Source of the DNA: Promicromonospora umidemergens | GTDB lineage: Bacteria; Actinomycetota; Actinomycetes; Actinomycetales; Cellulomonadaceae | Assembly: GCF_024171995.1 (NCBI RefSeq) | Contig: NZ_JAMTCT010000022.1 | Coordinates: forward strand, 1 to 64,000 | Reading direction: 5' to 3' | DNA: 64,000 nucleotides | Part shown: piece by piece, positions 54,410-63,820 of the stretch | How the letters are laid out: each line of letters starts with the position of its first letter | How positions within the stretch are numbered: the first letter of the stretch is position 1 | Position numbers and translations under genes: made by a program | Notes under the pieces: generated by a model | The model's input: the letters and a program-made list of their open reading frames with translations, nothing else | Told to the model about the DNA's origin: nothing | The model's database searches: none

Positions 54410-56058
54410 CCGACCGCTCCGGCCCGGCGCCGACAGGAACGGCCACCCGCACCGCCTGCCTCTGGGTGCCCGACTGGCCGGTCGTCGCGGCCCTGGTCGT
54501 CGCAGGCCTGGGTCCCGAGACCCCTGCGGCCGTCACGGGCGGTCCCGGCGGCCGGATCGTGGCGGTGTCCGCACCCGCCCGCAGCTCCGGGGTGCGCCGC
54601 GGCATGCGCCGCCGCGAGGCCCAGGGACGCTGCCCCGACCTGCAGCTCTGGGCCGCCGACGACGCCCGCGACGCCCGCGAGTTCGAGCCGGTCGCCGTGG
54701 CGGCTGAGACCGTGGTCTCCGGGCTGGAGATCGCCCGTCCCGGCCTGCTCCTGCTGCCGTCGGGCGGTGGGGCGCGGTACCACGGCTCCGAGCAGGACCT
54801 GGCCCGCGAGCTGACCGAGCAGGTCGCCGTCCGTACCGGTCACGAGTGCCAGGTCGGGGTCGCCGACGGGTTCCTGGCCGCGGTGCTGGCGGCGCGCGAG
54901 GACGCCGTCGTGCCGCCGGGCGCCTCACCGGGCTACCTCGCGCCCCGCCCCGCGGCCGTGCTCGTGCACGCCCGGCCAGGGGACCGCGCCCTGACCGAGC
55001 TGGTCGACCTGTGGCGCCGCCTCGGCATACGCACCCTGGCGGAGCTGGCCGCGCTGCCCGACGCCGCCGTCGCCGCCCGCTTCGGCGACCTCGGCGTCTG
55101 GGGGCAGCGCCTCGCCAGCGGGCAGGACGTGCGGCCCCCGGCCCGGCGTCGGCTCGAGGAGGACCTGACCGTCGCCGAGGAGCTGGACCCGCCGGCGCAC
55201 CGGGTCGACGTCGCGACCTTCGCCGCCCGCCGCCTGGCCGAACGGCTCCACGAGGACCTGAGCCGGCGCGGCCTGGCCTGCGGGCGGCTGCGGATCACGG
55301 CGCGCGCCGTCGACCCGGTCACCGGCGAGGCCCGCACCCTGGAACGGGTGTGGCGCACCGACGACACGCTCGGCGGGCTGTCGGCCGCCCGGATCACCGA
55401 CCGGGTGCGCTGGCAGCTCGAGGGCTGGCTCACGGCGTCGTCCCTCGGGCAGGGCGAGGCACCCGCCCCGATCGCGGGCCTGACCCTGGCCGCGGAGGAG
55501 GTGGCGCCCGCCGGAGCCCTGCAACCACGCCTGTGGGGTCCTGGCGCGGGCGAGGACCTGCGCGCCCGCCGCGCCGTCGAGCGCGTGCAGGCCCTGCTCG
55601 GTGGCGACGCCGTGCTCACCGTCCGGCTCCAGGGCGGGCGCGACCCCCGCGACCGCGTCCAGCTCGTCCCCTTCGGCGAGCAGGTCCCGCCCGAGCGCGA
55701 CCCGGACCGGCCCTGGCCCGGCGCACTGCCGCCTCCCGCGCCGTCCGTCGTGCTGCCCGAGCCCGTCCCCGCACACGTGCTCGACGACGCCGGGCGCCCC
55801 GTCGTCGTCGACGTCCGGCTGGGTGTGAGCGGCGACCCGGCGCGCGTCGTCGTGCCCGGTGAGGGGGCATGGAGCGGGCTCGACGCCGCCGTCGTCGACT
55901 GGGCGGGGCCGTGGCCGGTCGCCGAGCGGTGGTGGACACCCCAGGGCAAGCGCCGCGTGTTCCTGCAGGTGGTGGCGGACGGCGTGGAGGCCCCCGCGCT
56001 GGGCCTGCTGCTGTCGTCGTCGGCGGGAGAATGGTCGCTGGAGGCGCTCTATGACTGA
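54406..56058 (+). CDS. imuB: ImuB-like Y-family polymerase homologue
   Basis: A 550-aa DinB-like fold lacking the canonical acidic active site (the motif I region reads LWVPDWPVVAALV), so it is probably a hub rather than a polymerase. QPRLWG at 373-378 resembles the beta-clamp-binding motif of mycobacterial ImuB. Links ImuA' and DnaE2 to the sliding clamp. Overlaps imuA by 4 bp and dnaE2 by 8 bp. Confidence 0.9.
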   Translation: MTDRSGPAPTGTATRTACLWVPDWPVVAALVVAGLGPETPAAVTGGPGGRIVAVSAPARSSGVRRGMRRREAQGRCPDLQLWAADDARDAREFEPVAVAAETVVSGLEIARPGLLLLPSGGGARYHGSEQDLARELTEQVAVRTGHECQVGVADGFLAAVLAAREDAVVPPGASPGYLAPRPAAVLVHARPGDRALTELVDLWRRLGIRTLAELAALPDAAVAARFGDLGVWGQRLASGQDVRPPARRRLEEDLTVAEELDPPAHRVDVATFAARRLAERLHEDLSRRGLACGRLRITARAVDPVTGEARTLERVWRTDDTLGGLSAARITDRVRWQLEGWLTASSLGQGEAPAPIAGLTLAAEEVAPAGALQPRLWGPGAGEDLRARRAVERVQALLGGDAVLTVRLQGGRDPRDRVQLVPFGEQVPPERDPDRPWPGALPPPAPSVVLPEPVPAHVLDDAGRPVVVDVRLGVSGDPARVVVPGEGAWSGLDAAVVDWAGPWPVAERWWTPQGKRRVFLQVVADGVEAPALGLLLSSSAGEWSLEALYD

Positions 56059-59000
56059 CCTCGCCATGTCTGGCGGCGTGCCGTACGCCGAGCTGCACGC
56101 GCACTCCGCGTTCAGCTTCCTGGACGGGGCCTCGCACCCCGAGGAGCTCGCGGCCGAGGCCGCGCGCCTCGGGCTGACGTCGCTCGCGATCACCGACCAC
56201 GACGGGCTGTACGGGGTGGTGCGGTTCTCCGAGGCGGCGAAGAAGGTCGGCCTGAAGACCTCGTTCGGGGCGGAGCTGCACCTGCCGGTCCCGGGATCGG
56301 TCGCGACGGGTGCGCCCGTGCTCGACCCGCCCACCGGGACCCCCGACCCGCGCGCCACGCACCTGCTCGTGCTCGCGCGCGGCCCGCAGGGGTACCGCAA
56401 CCTGTCGAGCGCTATCGGCACGGCGCACCTGGATGCGGGCGTCAAGGGCGCCGCGAACTACACGCTGGAGGAGCTGGGCGCGGCGTCGGCCGGTGAGTGG
56501 CTGGTCCTGACGGGCTGCCGCAAGGGCGCGGTCCGCCAAGCCCTCCACCGGGGTGGGGGGAACCGGAGCGACCGGCTGGCCGGCGCGCGGTACGAGCTCG
56601 AGCGGCTCGTTGATGTCTTTGGGCAGGAGAATGTCGCCGTCGAGATCACCGCCACCGGTGATCCCCGGGACGCCGACCTGCACGACGCGCTCGCGTCGTT
56701 GGCCGCCGACGCGCGCCTGCCGCTGGTCGCCACCACAGCGGCGCACTACGCGCGCCCCCGGGACGCCGACCTCGCCGGGGCGCTCGCCGCCGTCCGGGCC
56801 CGATCCTCCCTGGACGACCTGGACGGCTGGCTGCCCGGTGCCCCCACCGCCCACCTGCGCAGCGGAGCGGAGATGGCACGCCTGCACCACCGGCACCCGC
56901 AGGCCGTGCCGACGGCGGCCGCCCTGGGCGAGGAGTGCGCGTTCGACCTTGACCTCATCGCCCCCGAGCTGCCGCCCTACGACGTCCCCGAGGGCCACGA
57001 CGAGACGTCCTGGCTGCGCGAGCTCGCCTACCGGGGGGCGAACCGGCGGTACGGCCCGCGGGAGGGCAGCACGTTGGCCTGGAAGCAGATCGACTACGAG
57101 CTGGACATCATCATCCGCCTGGGCTTCCCCGGGTACTTCCTCGTGGTCTACGACATCGTGGAGTTCTGCCGTACCCACGGGATCCTCGCGCAAGGGCGGG
57201 GCAGCGCCGCGAACTCGGCGGTCTGCTACGCCCTGGGAATCACCGCGGTGGACGCGGTGAAGTACGGCCTGCTGTTCGAGCGGTTCCTCGCCGAGGCGCG
57301 CAACGGGCCACCGGACATCGACGTCGACATCGAGTCGGTGCGCCGCGAGGAGGTGATCCAGCACGTCTACGAGAAGTTCGGGCGCACGCACGCGGCCCAG
57401 GTCGCGAACGTCATCTCCTACCGGCCACGGTCCGCGGTGCGCGACGCCGCACGCGCGCTCGCCTACGACATCGGGCAGCAGGACGCCTGGTCCAAGTCCA
57501 TCGAGCGCTGGGGAGCGCTCAAGCCCCAGGCGACCCCGACGACGTCGGCCGAGCCGCAGAACAAGACCGCCGCCGACGACGCCCACGACGTCGTACCGTT
57601 CCGCACGCCGCCGTCGGCCGCGCAGGAGGGCGAGATCCCCGACGACGTGCTCGACCTCGCCGACCGGATGCTCCGCCTGCCCCGCCACCTGGGCATCCAC
57701 TCGGGCGGCATGGTGATGTGCGACCGCCCGGTGATCGAGGTCGTCCCGGTGGAGTGGGCCCGCATGGAGGGCCGCACGGTGCTGCAGTGGGACAAGGAGG
57801 ACTGCGCGGACGCCGGGCTGGTGAAGTTCGACCTGCTGGGTCTGGGCATGCTGACCGCCATCCGGTACGCGTTCGAGTTCATCGAGGAGCACACCGGGGA
57901 ACGGTTCGAGCTGCACGACCTGCCGCAGGACGACCCGCTCGTGTACGACCTGCTGTGCGCCGCCGACACGGTGGGCGTGTTCCAGGTGGAGTCGCGTGCC
58001 CAGATGGCGACGCTCCCGCGTCTGCAGCCGCGAGACTTCTACAGCATCGTCGTGGAGGTCGCGCTCATCCGGCCCGGCCCCATCCAGGGCGGCTCCGTGC
58101 ACCCGTACATCGAGCGGGCCCGCGGGCGCGAGAAGGTGAAGTACCTGCACCCGCTGCTGGAGAAGTCCCTTGGCCGCACCCTTGGCGTGCCGCTGTTCCA
58201 GGAACAGCTCATGCAGATGGCGATCGACGTCGCGGGGTTCACGCCCAAGGAGTCTGACCAGCTGCGGCGCGCCATGGGGTCCAAGCGGTCCCAGGAACGC
58301 ATGGAGGCGCTGCGCGAACGGCTCTACGCGGGGATGACCGAGAACGAGATCCCGCCCGGCGTGCAGGAGGAGATCTTCGAGAAGCTCAGGGCCTTCGCCG
58401 ACTTCGGCTTCCCCGAGTCGCACGCCTACTCCTTCGCGTACCTCGTGTACGCGAGCTCGTGGCTCAAGGTGCACCACCCGGCCGCGTTCTACGCCGGGCT
58501 GCTCGCGGCCCAGCCCATGGGGTTCTACTCGCCGCAGTCCCTGGCCGCCGACGCCCGCCGGCACGGCGTCCGCGTGCTGCGGCCCTCGGTCACGCGGTCG
58601 CGGGTGCTCTCGTCGGTCGAGCGGGTCGACGAGCAGCTCGCGGTCCGCATGGGGCTGGAGTCCGTACGGGGCATCGGCAAGGAGAAGGCCGAGGAGATCG
58701 TCACGGGGCGGGGCTCGACAGGCTCGACCACCGGCTTCCGGGACCTGCGGGACCTCGTGCGCCGCGTCGAGCTGTCGACGGCGCAGCTCGAGGCGCTCGC
58801 GACGGGCGGCGCGCTGGAGCCGCTCGGCATCGATCGGCGAGAAGGCCTGTGGGCGGCGGGGGCGCTCGGCCAGGAGGGGCCGACGACGCTGCCCGGCGTC
58901 AGCGTCGGCGTCGACGCCCCGATGCTGCCGGGGATGAGCGAGGTCGAGCTGGCGCAGGCCGACGCGTGGGCCACCGGCATCACTCCCGACTCGTACCCGA

Positions 59001-59347
59001 CGCAGCACGTGCGGCCGGGGCTGGCGGCGGCGGGCGTGCTGACCGTGGCGCAGGCGATCGCTACCGAGCCGGGGCGCCGGATCGCCGTCGGCGGGGTGGT
59101 GACGCACCGGCAGCGGCCGGGCACGGCCGGGGGAGTGACCTTCCTGTCCCTGGAGGACGAGACGGGGCTGCTCAACGTGATCTGCAGCGTGGGGCTGTGG
59201 CAACGGTTCCGCCGGGTCGCGCGGTCGGCGCAGGCCATGGTGGTGCGAGGCCGGATCGAGGCGGCCGACGGTGCCGTGAACCTCGTGGCGGAGCACCTCG
59301 CGACGCTGTCGCTGACGGTCCCGGCACGGTCGAGGGACTTCCAGTAG
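56051..59347 (+). CDS. dnaE2: Error-prone DNA polymerase III alpha subunit
   Basis: 1,098 aa of the C-family: N-terminal PHP domain (ELHAHSAFSFLDGASHPEELA, ITDHDGLYG), catalytic Asp pair in PPDIDVDIESVRREEV, QGRGSAANS, KFDLLGLGMLTAI, a helix-hairpin-helix region and a C-terminal OB fold (VGGVVTHRQRPGTAGGVTFLSLEDETG). Performs mutagenic translesion synthesis under SOS. ATG 56051 overlaps imuB. Confidence 0.95.
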   Translation: MTDLAMSGGVPYAELHAHSAFSFLDGASHPEELAAEAARLGLTSLAITDHDGLYGVVRFSEAAKKVGLKTSFGAELHLPVPGSVATGAPVLDPPTGTPDPRATHLLVLARGPQGYRNLSSAIGTAHLDAGVKGAANYTLEELGAASAGEWLVLTGCRKGAVRQALHRGGGNRSDRLAGARYELERLVDVFGQENVAVEITATGDPRDADLHDALASLAADARLPLVATTAAHYARPRDADLAGALAAVRARSSLDDLDGWLPGAPTAHLRSGAEMARLHHRHPQAVPTAAALGEECAFDLDLIAPELPPYDVPEGHDETSWLRELAYRGANRRYGPREGSTLAWKQIDYELDIIIRLGFPGYFLVVYDIVEFCRTHGILAQGRGSAANSAVCYALGITAVDAVKYGLLFERFLAEARNGPPDIDVDIESVRREEVIQHVYEKFGRTHAAQVANVISYRPRSAVRDAARALAYDIGQQDAWSKSIERWGALKPQATPTTSAEPQNKTAADDAHDVVPFRTPPSAAQEGEIPDDVLDLADRMLRLPRHLGIHSGGMVMCDRPVIEVVPVEWARMEGRTVLQWDKEDCADAGLVKFDLLGLGMLTAIRYAFEFIEEHTGERFELHDLPQDDPLVYDLLCAADTVGVFQVESRAQMATLPRLQPRDFYSIVVEVALIRPGPIQGGSVHPYIERARGREKVKYLHPLLEKSLGRTLGVPLFQEQLMQMAIDVAGFTPKESDQLRRAMGSKRSQERMEALRERLYAGMTENEIPPGVQEEIFEKLRAFADFGFPESHAYSFAYLVYASSWLKVHHPAAFYAGLLAAQPMGFYSPQSLAADARRHGVRVLRPSVTRSRVLSSVERVDEQLAVRMGLESVRGIGKEKAEEIVTGRGSTGSTTGFRDLRDLVRRVELSTAQLEALATGGALEPLGIDRREGLWAAGALGQEGPTTLPGVSVGVDAPMLPGMSEVELAQADAWATGITPDSYPTQHVRPGLAAAGVLTVAQAIATEPGRRIAVGGVVTHRQRPGTAGGVTFLSLEDETGLLNVICSVGLWQRFRRVARSAQAMVVRGRIEAADGAVNLVAEHLATLSLTVPARSRDFQ

Positions 59348-59352
59348 GTGCG

Positions 59353-59736
59353 TCAGTCCCGGTTGCGCACCAGGGCACGGGTGATCGCGGTGACCATCGT
59401 GCCGCCCACGAGCGTGCCGACCAGCACGAGCACCGCCCCGACCGCCCAGAGCCCGGAGTCGTCGGTCGACGAGGCCTGGATGGTCCAGGCCGCGGTGAAG
59501 GGCAGGCTGACCCCGAGCACCGCGAGCCACGCCGGGAGCAGCAGGGCGCCGATCACCACCAGGGCGACGAGCACGACGACGCACGCGATCACCTGGGGCG
59601 CCTCGTAGGGTCCGGTGACGGCTCCGGTAGCTGGGTCGACCTCACGGGTCGTGTCCCGGCCGAGGGTCCACCAGGTGGCTGTCGTGAGCGCGACGATGAT
59701 GAACGTGACGAGAGCGGTGAAGGACTTGTTGCGCAT
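59353..59736 (-). CDS. Small integral membrane protein
   Basis: 127 aa with about four hydrophobic segments (ALVTFIIVALTTATWWTL, VIACVVVLVALVVIGALLL, AWLAVLGVSLPFTAAWTI, LWAVGAVLVLVGTLVGGTMV). No family recognised. Convergent with dnaE2, 5 bp apart. ATG 59736 chosen; GTG/ATG starts up to 59769 are possible. Confidence 0.65.
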   Translation of the reverse strand: MRNKSFTALVTFIIVALTTATWWTLGRDTTREVDPATGAVTGPYEAPQVIACVVVLVALVVIGALLLPAWLAVLGVSLPFTAAWTIQASSTDDSGLWAVGAVLVLVGTLVGGTMVTAITRALVRNRD

Positions 59737-59776
59737 GATGGCCCCAATTGTGCCCTCTCGCGTGCTCATCCCGGTG

Positions 59777-60056
59777 TCAGAGCACCGTCGTCTCCTCGGT
59801 CACCAGCACCTCGACGGACGCCAGGTCGATGAACCGTGCCTCGTCCGGATGCACGAGCTCCCGGTAGTTCGTCGAGGCGAAGAACGCGTCGTGGTCCGCC
59901 CGTGCGCTGGCGATCCTGGTACGGGAGCGAGGCCGCCTGGGGGACGCGATGGCGGCTCTTGCCGAGGCCACCTCCGCGCTCGACGCCCTCGTCGACGTCA
60001 ACCAGCGCTACCTCGAGGACACGCGGCAGCGCTCCGCGACGTAGCGCCGGCCCGCG
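59777..60056. other. Gap with two short protein-like remnants
   Basis: On the minus strand 59,777-59,900 reads DHDAFFASTNYRELVHPDEARFIDLASVEVLV. On the plus strand 59,920-60,044 reads LVRERGRLGDAMAALAEATSALDALVDVNQRYLEDTRQ. Each is too short and has no sound start; they look like gene ends joined by a rearrangement. Confidence 0.35.
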
Positions 60057-60510
60057 TCAGCCCCGGTAGAGCAGGCCGGTGTCGAACGCCCACAGCGCCG
60101 CCGAACCCGCGCCGACGAGCAGCGCGGAGATCACGTAGAACCAGATCCGCATGCGGAATCCGACGATGCGCAGGAGCACGGCCAGCCCGAACGCGGCGAC
60201 GGCCAGTGCCGGCGCGGCGAGCGGGTCGCCCGCCTGGGTGTCCTGGACGACGAGCACGTACACGGCGCCAAGGAGCAGCAGCCGGGGAACCCAGCGCAGC
60301 AGGGCACCGAGCAGGCGCAGCGGCCAGGGCTTCTTACGGGGCGGAGCGGGTGTGGCGACGGGAGGTGTCGGCTGCCTGCCCGGCGGCGCGCCCTTCCGGA
60401 CGTCCGGTTGCGTGCCCTTCCGGACGCCCGGCTGCACGCCCTTTCGAACGTTCGGCTGCACACCCTGCCGGACGCCGGGCTGCATGCTCGGCGGCCGGCT
60501 CGCGGGGGCC
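60057..60510 (-). other. Out-of-frame membrane tail of the Ser/Thr kinase
   Basis: In the frame next to the kinase frame the minus strand encodes MQPGVRQGVQPNVRKGVQ, repeats of it, then RKKPWPLRLLGALLRWVPRLLLLGAVYVLVV and two further membrane helices to a stop at 60,057. The kinase frame here gives only Arg-rich nonsense. Two GGGGG runs at 60,500-60,520 are a likely site of the one-base shift. Confidence 0.7.
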
Positions 60511-62328
60511 TGCGGGGGCCTGCTGGGCGGGCGGTGCCTGCACGGTGGGCATCGGGCGGGTGGCGTGCACGGACGGCGTCGGGCCCTTTTGCTTGGGCGC
60601 TGGGCCGAGATGCTTGACCGGGCTCTTGCGCGGCTCGAACGACTGCGGCGCGGGGGCCAGCTTGCGGACGACCTGGGTCGCCGCTGCGGACAGGGGCGCG
60701 ACCGGCGTGGGCAGGACCGACGGCGGCACGGAGCCCGGCCTGCTGCCGGCCGAGGCCCGCTCGCTCGCCGGAGCGGGCTCGGGGCTGCGGAACGCACGCC
60801 ACCCTCGGAGCGTGTCCGCGTGCCCGTCAGGTGGCGACGCGGTCTGCCAGCGCATCGCCTGCCAGACCCAGTCCTTGATCTCGGCCGGGGTGCGGCCGTC
60901 GGCCACGTGCGCGCCGATCTCCGCGACGTGGTCGGCGACGACCTGCTCGGCGGCGCCGTCGAAACCGTCCGCGTGCACCTCTGCCAGGACGCTCATCAGC
61001 GCGCGGTCGTACACGAGGGCGTGCCAGGGCTCCGGGGTGCGGGCGTTGGGCGTCGCGTCGTCAGACGGGTCGAGGAACCGGGGGAACAGCTTGGTATGAC
61101 CCCGGCCGGGCAGCACGTCCGTCAGCGGGAGCGCGGCCACCTCCGCGGCCGTCACACCGTCACTGAGGAGCTGCGAGGTGAGCATCAGCGTCGGGTCGGG
61201 CGTGGAGCTCGCGAGGCGGGCGCCCACCACGCTAGCGATGTTCTCCAGCGGCGGGCGGTGGTTCGGCTGGTAGCGCGTCATGGCGAGGACCAGCGACTCG
61301 AGGTGCCTGTCGATGGTCGGCGGCTCGGGCGGGGAGGCGTCGCCGGAGGCTCGCCCGGCCGGCAGCTCGTCCACGAGGTCGGTGGACACCAGGTCCCGGC
61401 CCAGGAAGTTCAGGTCCAGCGGCAGCATGCCCGTGCTCGCGTACACGAGCAGCAGCCCCAGGCTGTAGACGTCCGACCGCGGGTGCACCCGGCGCCCGAA
61501 CAGCTCCGGCGCCATGTAGGAGACGGTTCCGGCGGGCTGCGTCGACGTCGCGGCGTCGAAGACCTTGGCGATGCCGAGGTCGATGAGCACCGCACGGTCG
61601 CCGTCGACCATGATGTTCGCCGGCTTGAGGTCGCGGTGCAGGCAGCGCTCCTCCTGCAGGACGAGGAGCGCGTCGACCAGCTGCTTGGCCAGGCCCAGCG
61701 CCTCGGGACCGGACAACGGGCCTTCTTCGCGTACCCGGTCCCGCAGCGTCGTGCCGGGCACGAGCTCCATCGCGAACCACGGCTGGTCCGCTTCCAGACC
61801 GGCCTCCACGAAGCGCGGGAAGCCGCGACCGTCCAGACGTTCGAGGAGGTCGGCCTCCTGGGCGAAGCGTTCGCGCGCGTCGTCGGGCAGGCCGGTGAGG
61901 ACCTTGAGGGCGACCTCGGCGCCGTCGTCGTCCAGCGCCCGGTAGACGTGCGCGAAGCCGCCGTGACCCAACGACTCGGCGAGGGTGAACCGGCCGAGGC
62001 GCTCGCCGCTGGCGGGGATGCGCCGCACTCGGCGGACGGGGAGCGCGGCGGCAAGGGGGGCGGGCGCCGGCTCGGGTTCCGGGGCGGGGGAGGGCTCGAG
62101 GGACGGAGAGGACTCCACCTCTGGTGCCGGGGGCTCCGGGACTGGCTCCGCTTCAGGCTCTGGAGCCGACAGCGCTTCGGGTTCCGGGTCCGGCACGGGA
62201 GCCGTCTCGGGGGCTGGTGCTGGGGCTGTGGCCGCCGCGGCTGAGGGCTCAGGATCGGGCAACGGGACCGGACCGGGGCCGACGGCCGCAGGCGCGACCT
62301 CGCCGACGCCTGGCGCTGGTGACGTCAT
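60334..62328 (-). CDS. PknB-type Ser/Thr protein kinase, frameshifted at the C-terminus
   Basis: 664 aa as read. A long Pro/Ala/Glu-rich N-terminus (1-100) precedes a Hanks-type kinase: GHGGFAHVYRA, VALKV, HRDLKPANIM, IDLGIAK (DLG for DFG), VSYMAPELFGRRVHPRSDVYSLG. A helical regulatory part and a Pro-rich linker follow. Beyond about 60,510 the frame degenerates, while the true membrane tail continues in another frame to 60,057. The intended protein would be about 750 aa with C-terminal membrane anchors. ATG 62328. Confidence 0.85.
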   Translation of the reverse strand: MTSPAPGVGEVAPAAVGPGPVPLPDPEPSAAAATAPAPAPETAPVPDPEPEALSAPEPEAEPVPEPPAPEVESSPSLEPSPAPEPEPAPAPLAAALPVRRVRRIPASGERLGRFTLAESLGHGGFAHVYRALDDDGAEVALKVLTGLPDDARERFAQEADLLERLDGRGFPRFVEAGLEADQPWFAMELVPGTTLRDRVREEGPLSGPEALGLAKQLVDALLVLQEERCLHRDLKPANIMVDGDRAVLIDLGIAKVFDAATSTQPAGTVSYMAPELFGRRVHPRSDVYSLGLLLVYASTGMLPLDLNFLGRDLVSTDLVDELPAGRASGDASPPEPPTIDRHLESLVLAMTRYQPNHRPPLENIASVVGARLASSTPDPTLMLTSQLLSDGVTAAEVAALPLTDVLPGRGHTKLFPRFLDPSDDATPNARTPEPWHALVYDRALMSVLAEVHADGFDGAAEQVVADHVAEIGAHVADGRTPAEIKDWVWQAMRWQTASPPDGHADTLRGWRAFRSPEPAPASERASAGSRPGSVPPSVLPTPVAPLSAAATQVVRKLAPAPQSFEPRKSPVKHLGPAPKQKGPTPSVHATRPMPTVQAPPAQQAPAGPREPAAEHAARRPAGCAAERSKGRAAGRPEGHATGRPEGRAAGQAADTSRRHTRSAP

Positions 62329-62397
62329 ACCGGCAACCTACCAGCGGGGTCGCGTCGGTCCCAGGTAAGTCACAGGTCGGGCGAGGTGTACCCGGCC

Positions 62398-62757
62398 TCA
62401 CACCCCCTGCTGCCGGTACCACCCGATCTTCTCCCGCAACCGTTCCTGCTGCCGTCGCAGCGCATCGACCGACTCCTGCACCCGCCGGTCGTGCTCCTCG
62501 AGCAGCGCGACCCGGGCGGCCAGCGTCGCCTCGTCGAGCGACAGCTCCGCGTACCGCTTGAGGTCGGCGATCGGCATGCCGGTGTCGCGCAGACAGTGCA
62601 CGAGGTCCAGCCAGCCCAGGTCGTCCTCGGTGTAGGCGCGGTGCCCGCCCGATGTCCGCGCGATGGGTCGAAGGATGCCCTCGCGCTCGTAGTACCGCAG
62701 CGTGTCGATGCTGAAACCGGAGACCTCGGCGGCCTGCGCGGGGGAGTAGGTGGCCAT
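62398..62757 (-). CDS. MerR-family regulator
   Basis: 119 aa: MATYSPAQAAEVSGFSIDTLRYYEREGILRPIARTSGGHRAYTEDDLGWLDLV HTH-wing, then a dimerisation helix (EATLAARVALLEEHDRRVQESVDALRRQQERLREK). No cysteines for metal or redox sensing in the C-terminus, so it probably responds to a small molecule or works with the aldo/keto reductase. ATG 62757; divergent from that gene with a perfect palindrome between. Confidence 0.9.
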   Translation of the reverse strand: MATYSPAQAAEVSGFSIDTLRYYEREGILRPIARTSGGHRAYTEDDLGWLDLVHCLRDTGMPIADLKRYAELSLDEATLAARVALLEEHDRRVQESVDALRRQQERLREKIGWYRQQGV

Positions 62758-62777
62758 GTTCTGATCTTGCCCTTGAC

Positions 62778-62793
62778 CTGGAGCGCGCTCCAG
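62778..62793. promoter_or_regulatory. MerR-type operator palindrome
   Basis: CTGGAGCGCGCTCCAG, a perfect 16-bp palindrome right after TTGAC (a -35-like element) in the MerR/aldo-keto reductase divergent region, the usual MerR site. Confidence 0.75.
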
Positions 62794-62809
62794 GGCTTTT
62801 GCTCGTCCC

Positions 62810-63820
62810 ATGACCACATCGCAGACCACCCAGACCACCCAGCGTGAGACCACCCAGCGTGAGACCACCCAGGACACCCCGCCCGCCGAACGCCTCGTGC
62901 TCGGCGCCATGATGTTCGGCACCGTGGTGGACGAGGCCACGTCGTTCGCGGTCCTGGACCGGTTCGTCGACGCAGGCGGCCGGTGGATCGACACCGCCGA
63001 CTGCTACGCGTTCTGGGCGAGCGAGTCCGGCTACGGAGGGCAGAGCGAGGAGCTGCTGGGACGCTGGTTCGCCGCCCGCCCAGGCGTCCGCGACCGCATC
63101 CTGCTCGCCACCAAGTTCGGCGCCGAGCCGCGCGACGCCGCGGACTGGCCCGCCTCCCGCACCGGCCTGTCCGCCGGGGCCATCAAGACCCAGATCACCG
63201 GCAGCCTGCGCCGCCTCGGCACCGACCGTGTCGACCTGGCCTGGGGACACATGGAGGACCGTTCGGTCCCGGTCGAGGAGACCGCCGACGCCTGTGCGGC
63301 CCTCGTGTCCGACGGCGTCGCCGCCCGCATCGGCCTCTCCAACCACCCGGCGTGGCGGGTCGAGCGGGCACGCCGGCACGCCGTCGGGCAGGGCAAGGAA
63401 CCGTTCAGCGTGGTGCAGCACGCCTACAGCTACCTGCAGCCACGGCCGGGCACGCTCACGGGGAACCACCGCTTCGGCTGGCTCGACGACGAGCTGATCG
63501 ACCTGGCCGCCGTCGAGAACCTGGACGTCTGGGCGTACACGCCGCTGCTGTCCGGGGCCTATGACAACCCGGCCAAGCCGATCCCCGAGGTCTTCGACCA
63601 CCCGGGCAGCACCCAGCGGCTCGCCGTGCTGGACGACGTCGCGGCCCAGGTCGGCGCGTCCCGCGGACAGGTGGTGATCGCCTGGCTGACGGCCCGCGGC
63701 ATCCGGCCGATGCTCGGTGGCAGCAAGGTCCACCAGCTCGACGCCGCCGTCGCGGCGCTGGAGCTGGAGCTCCCGGCCGAGCTGGTGGAGCGGCTGAGCG
63801 CCGTGGAGCTACACGGCTGA
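62810..63820 (+). CDS. Aldo/keto reductase
   Basis: A 336-aa NADPH-dependent TIM-barrel reductase: Asp-Tyr of the tetrad in WIDTADCYAFW, Lys in LLATKFG, His in DRVDLAWGHMED, and IGLSNHPAW. The N-terminus has a tandem TTQRE repeat (codons repeated at 62,840-62,875). Target of the divergent MerR regulator. ATG 62810. Confidence 0.9.
   Translation: MTTSQTTQTTQRETTQRETTQDTPPAERLVLGAMMFGTVVDEATSFAVLDRFVDAGGRWIDTADCYAFWASESGYGGQSEELLGRWFAARPGVRDRILLATKFGAEPRDAADWPASRTGLSAGAIKTQITGSLRRLGTDRVDLAWGHMEDRSVPVEETADACAALVSDGVAARIGLSNHPAWRVERARRHAVGQGKEPFSVVQHAYSYLQPRPGTLTGNHRFGWLDDELIDLAAVENLDVWAYTPLLSGAYDNPAKPIPEVFDHPGSTQRLAVLDDVAAQVGASRGQVVIAWLTARGIRPMLGGSKVHQLDAAVAALELELPAELVERLSAVELHG

Noticed and set aside
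55616-59584. 1,322-codon minus frame opposite dnaE2
   Set aside because: A shadow of imuB/dnaE2 with skewed composition and no recognisable domain.
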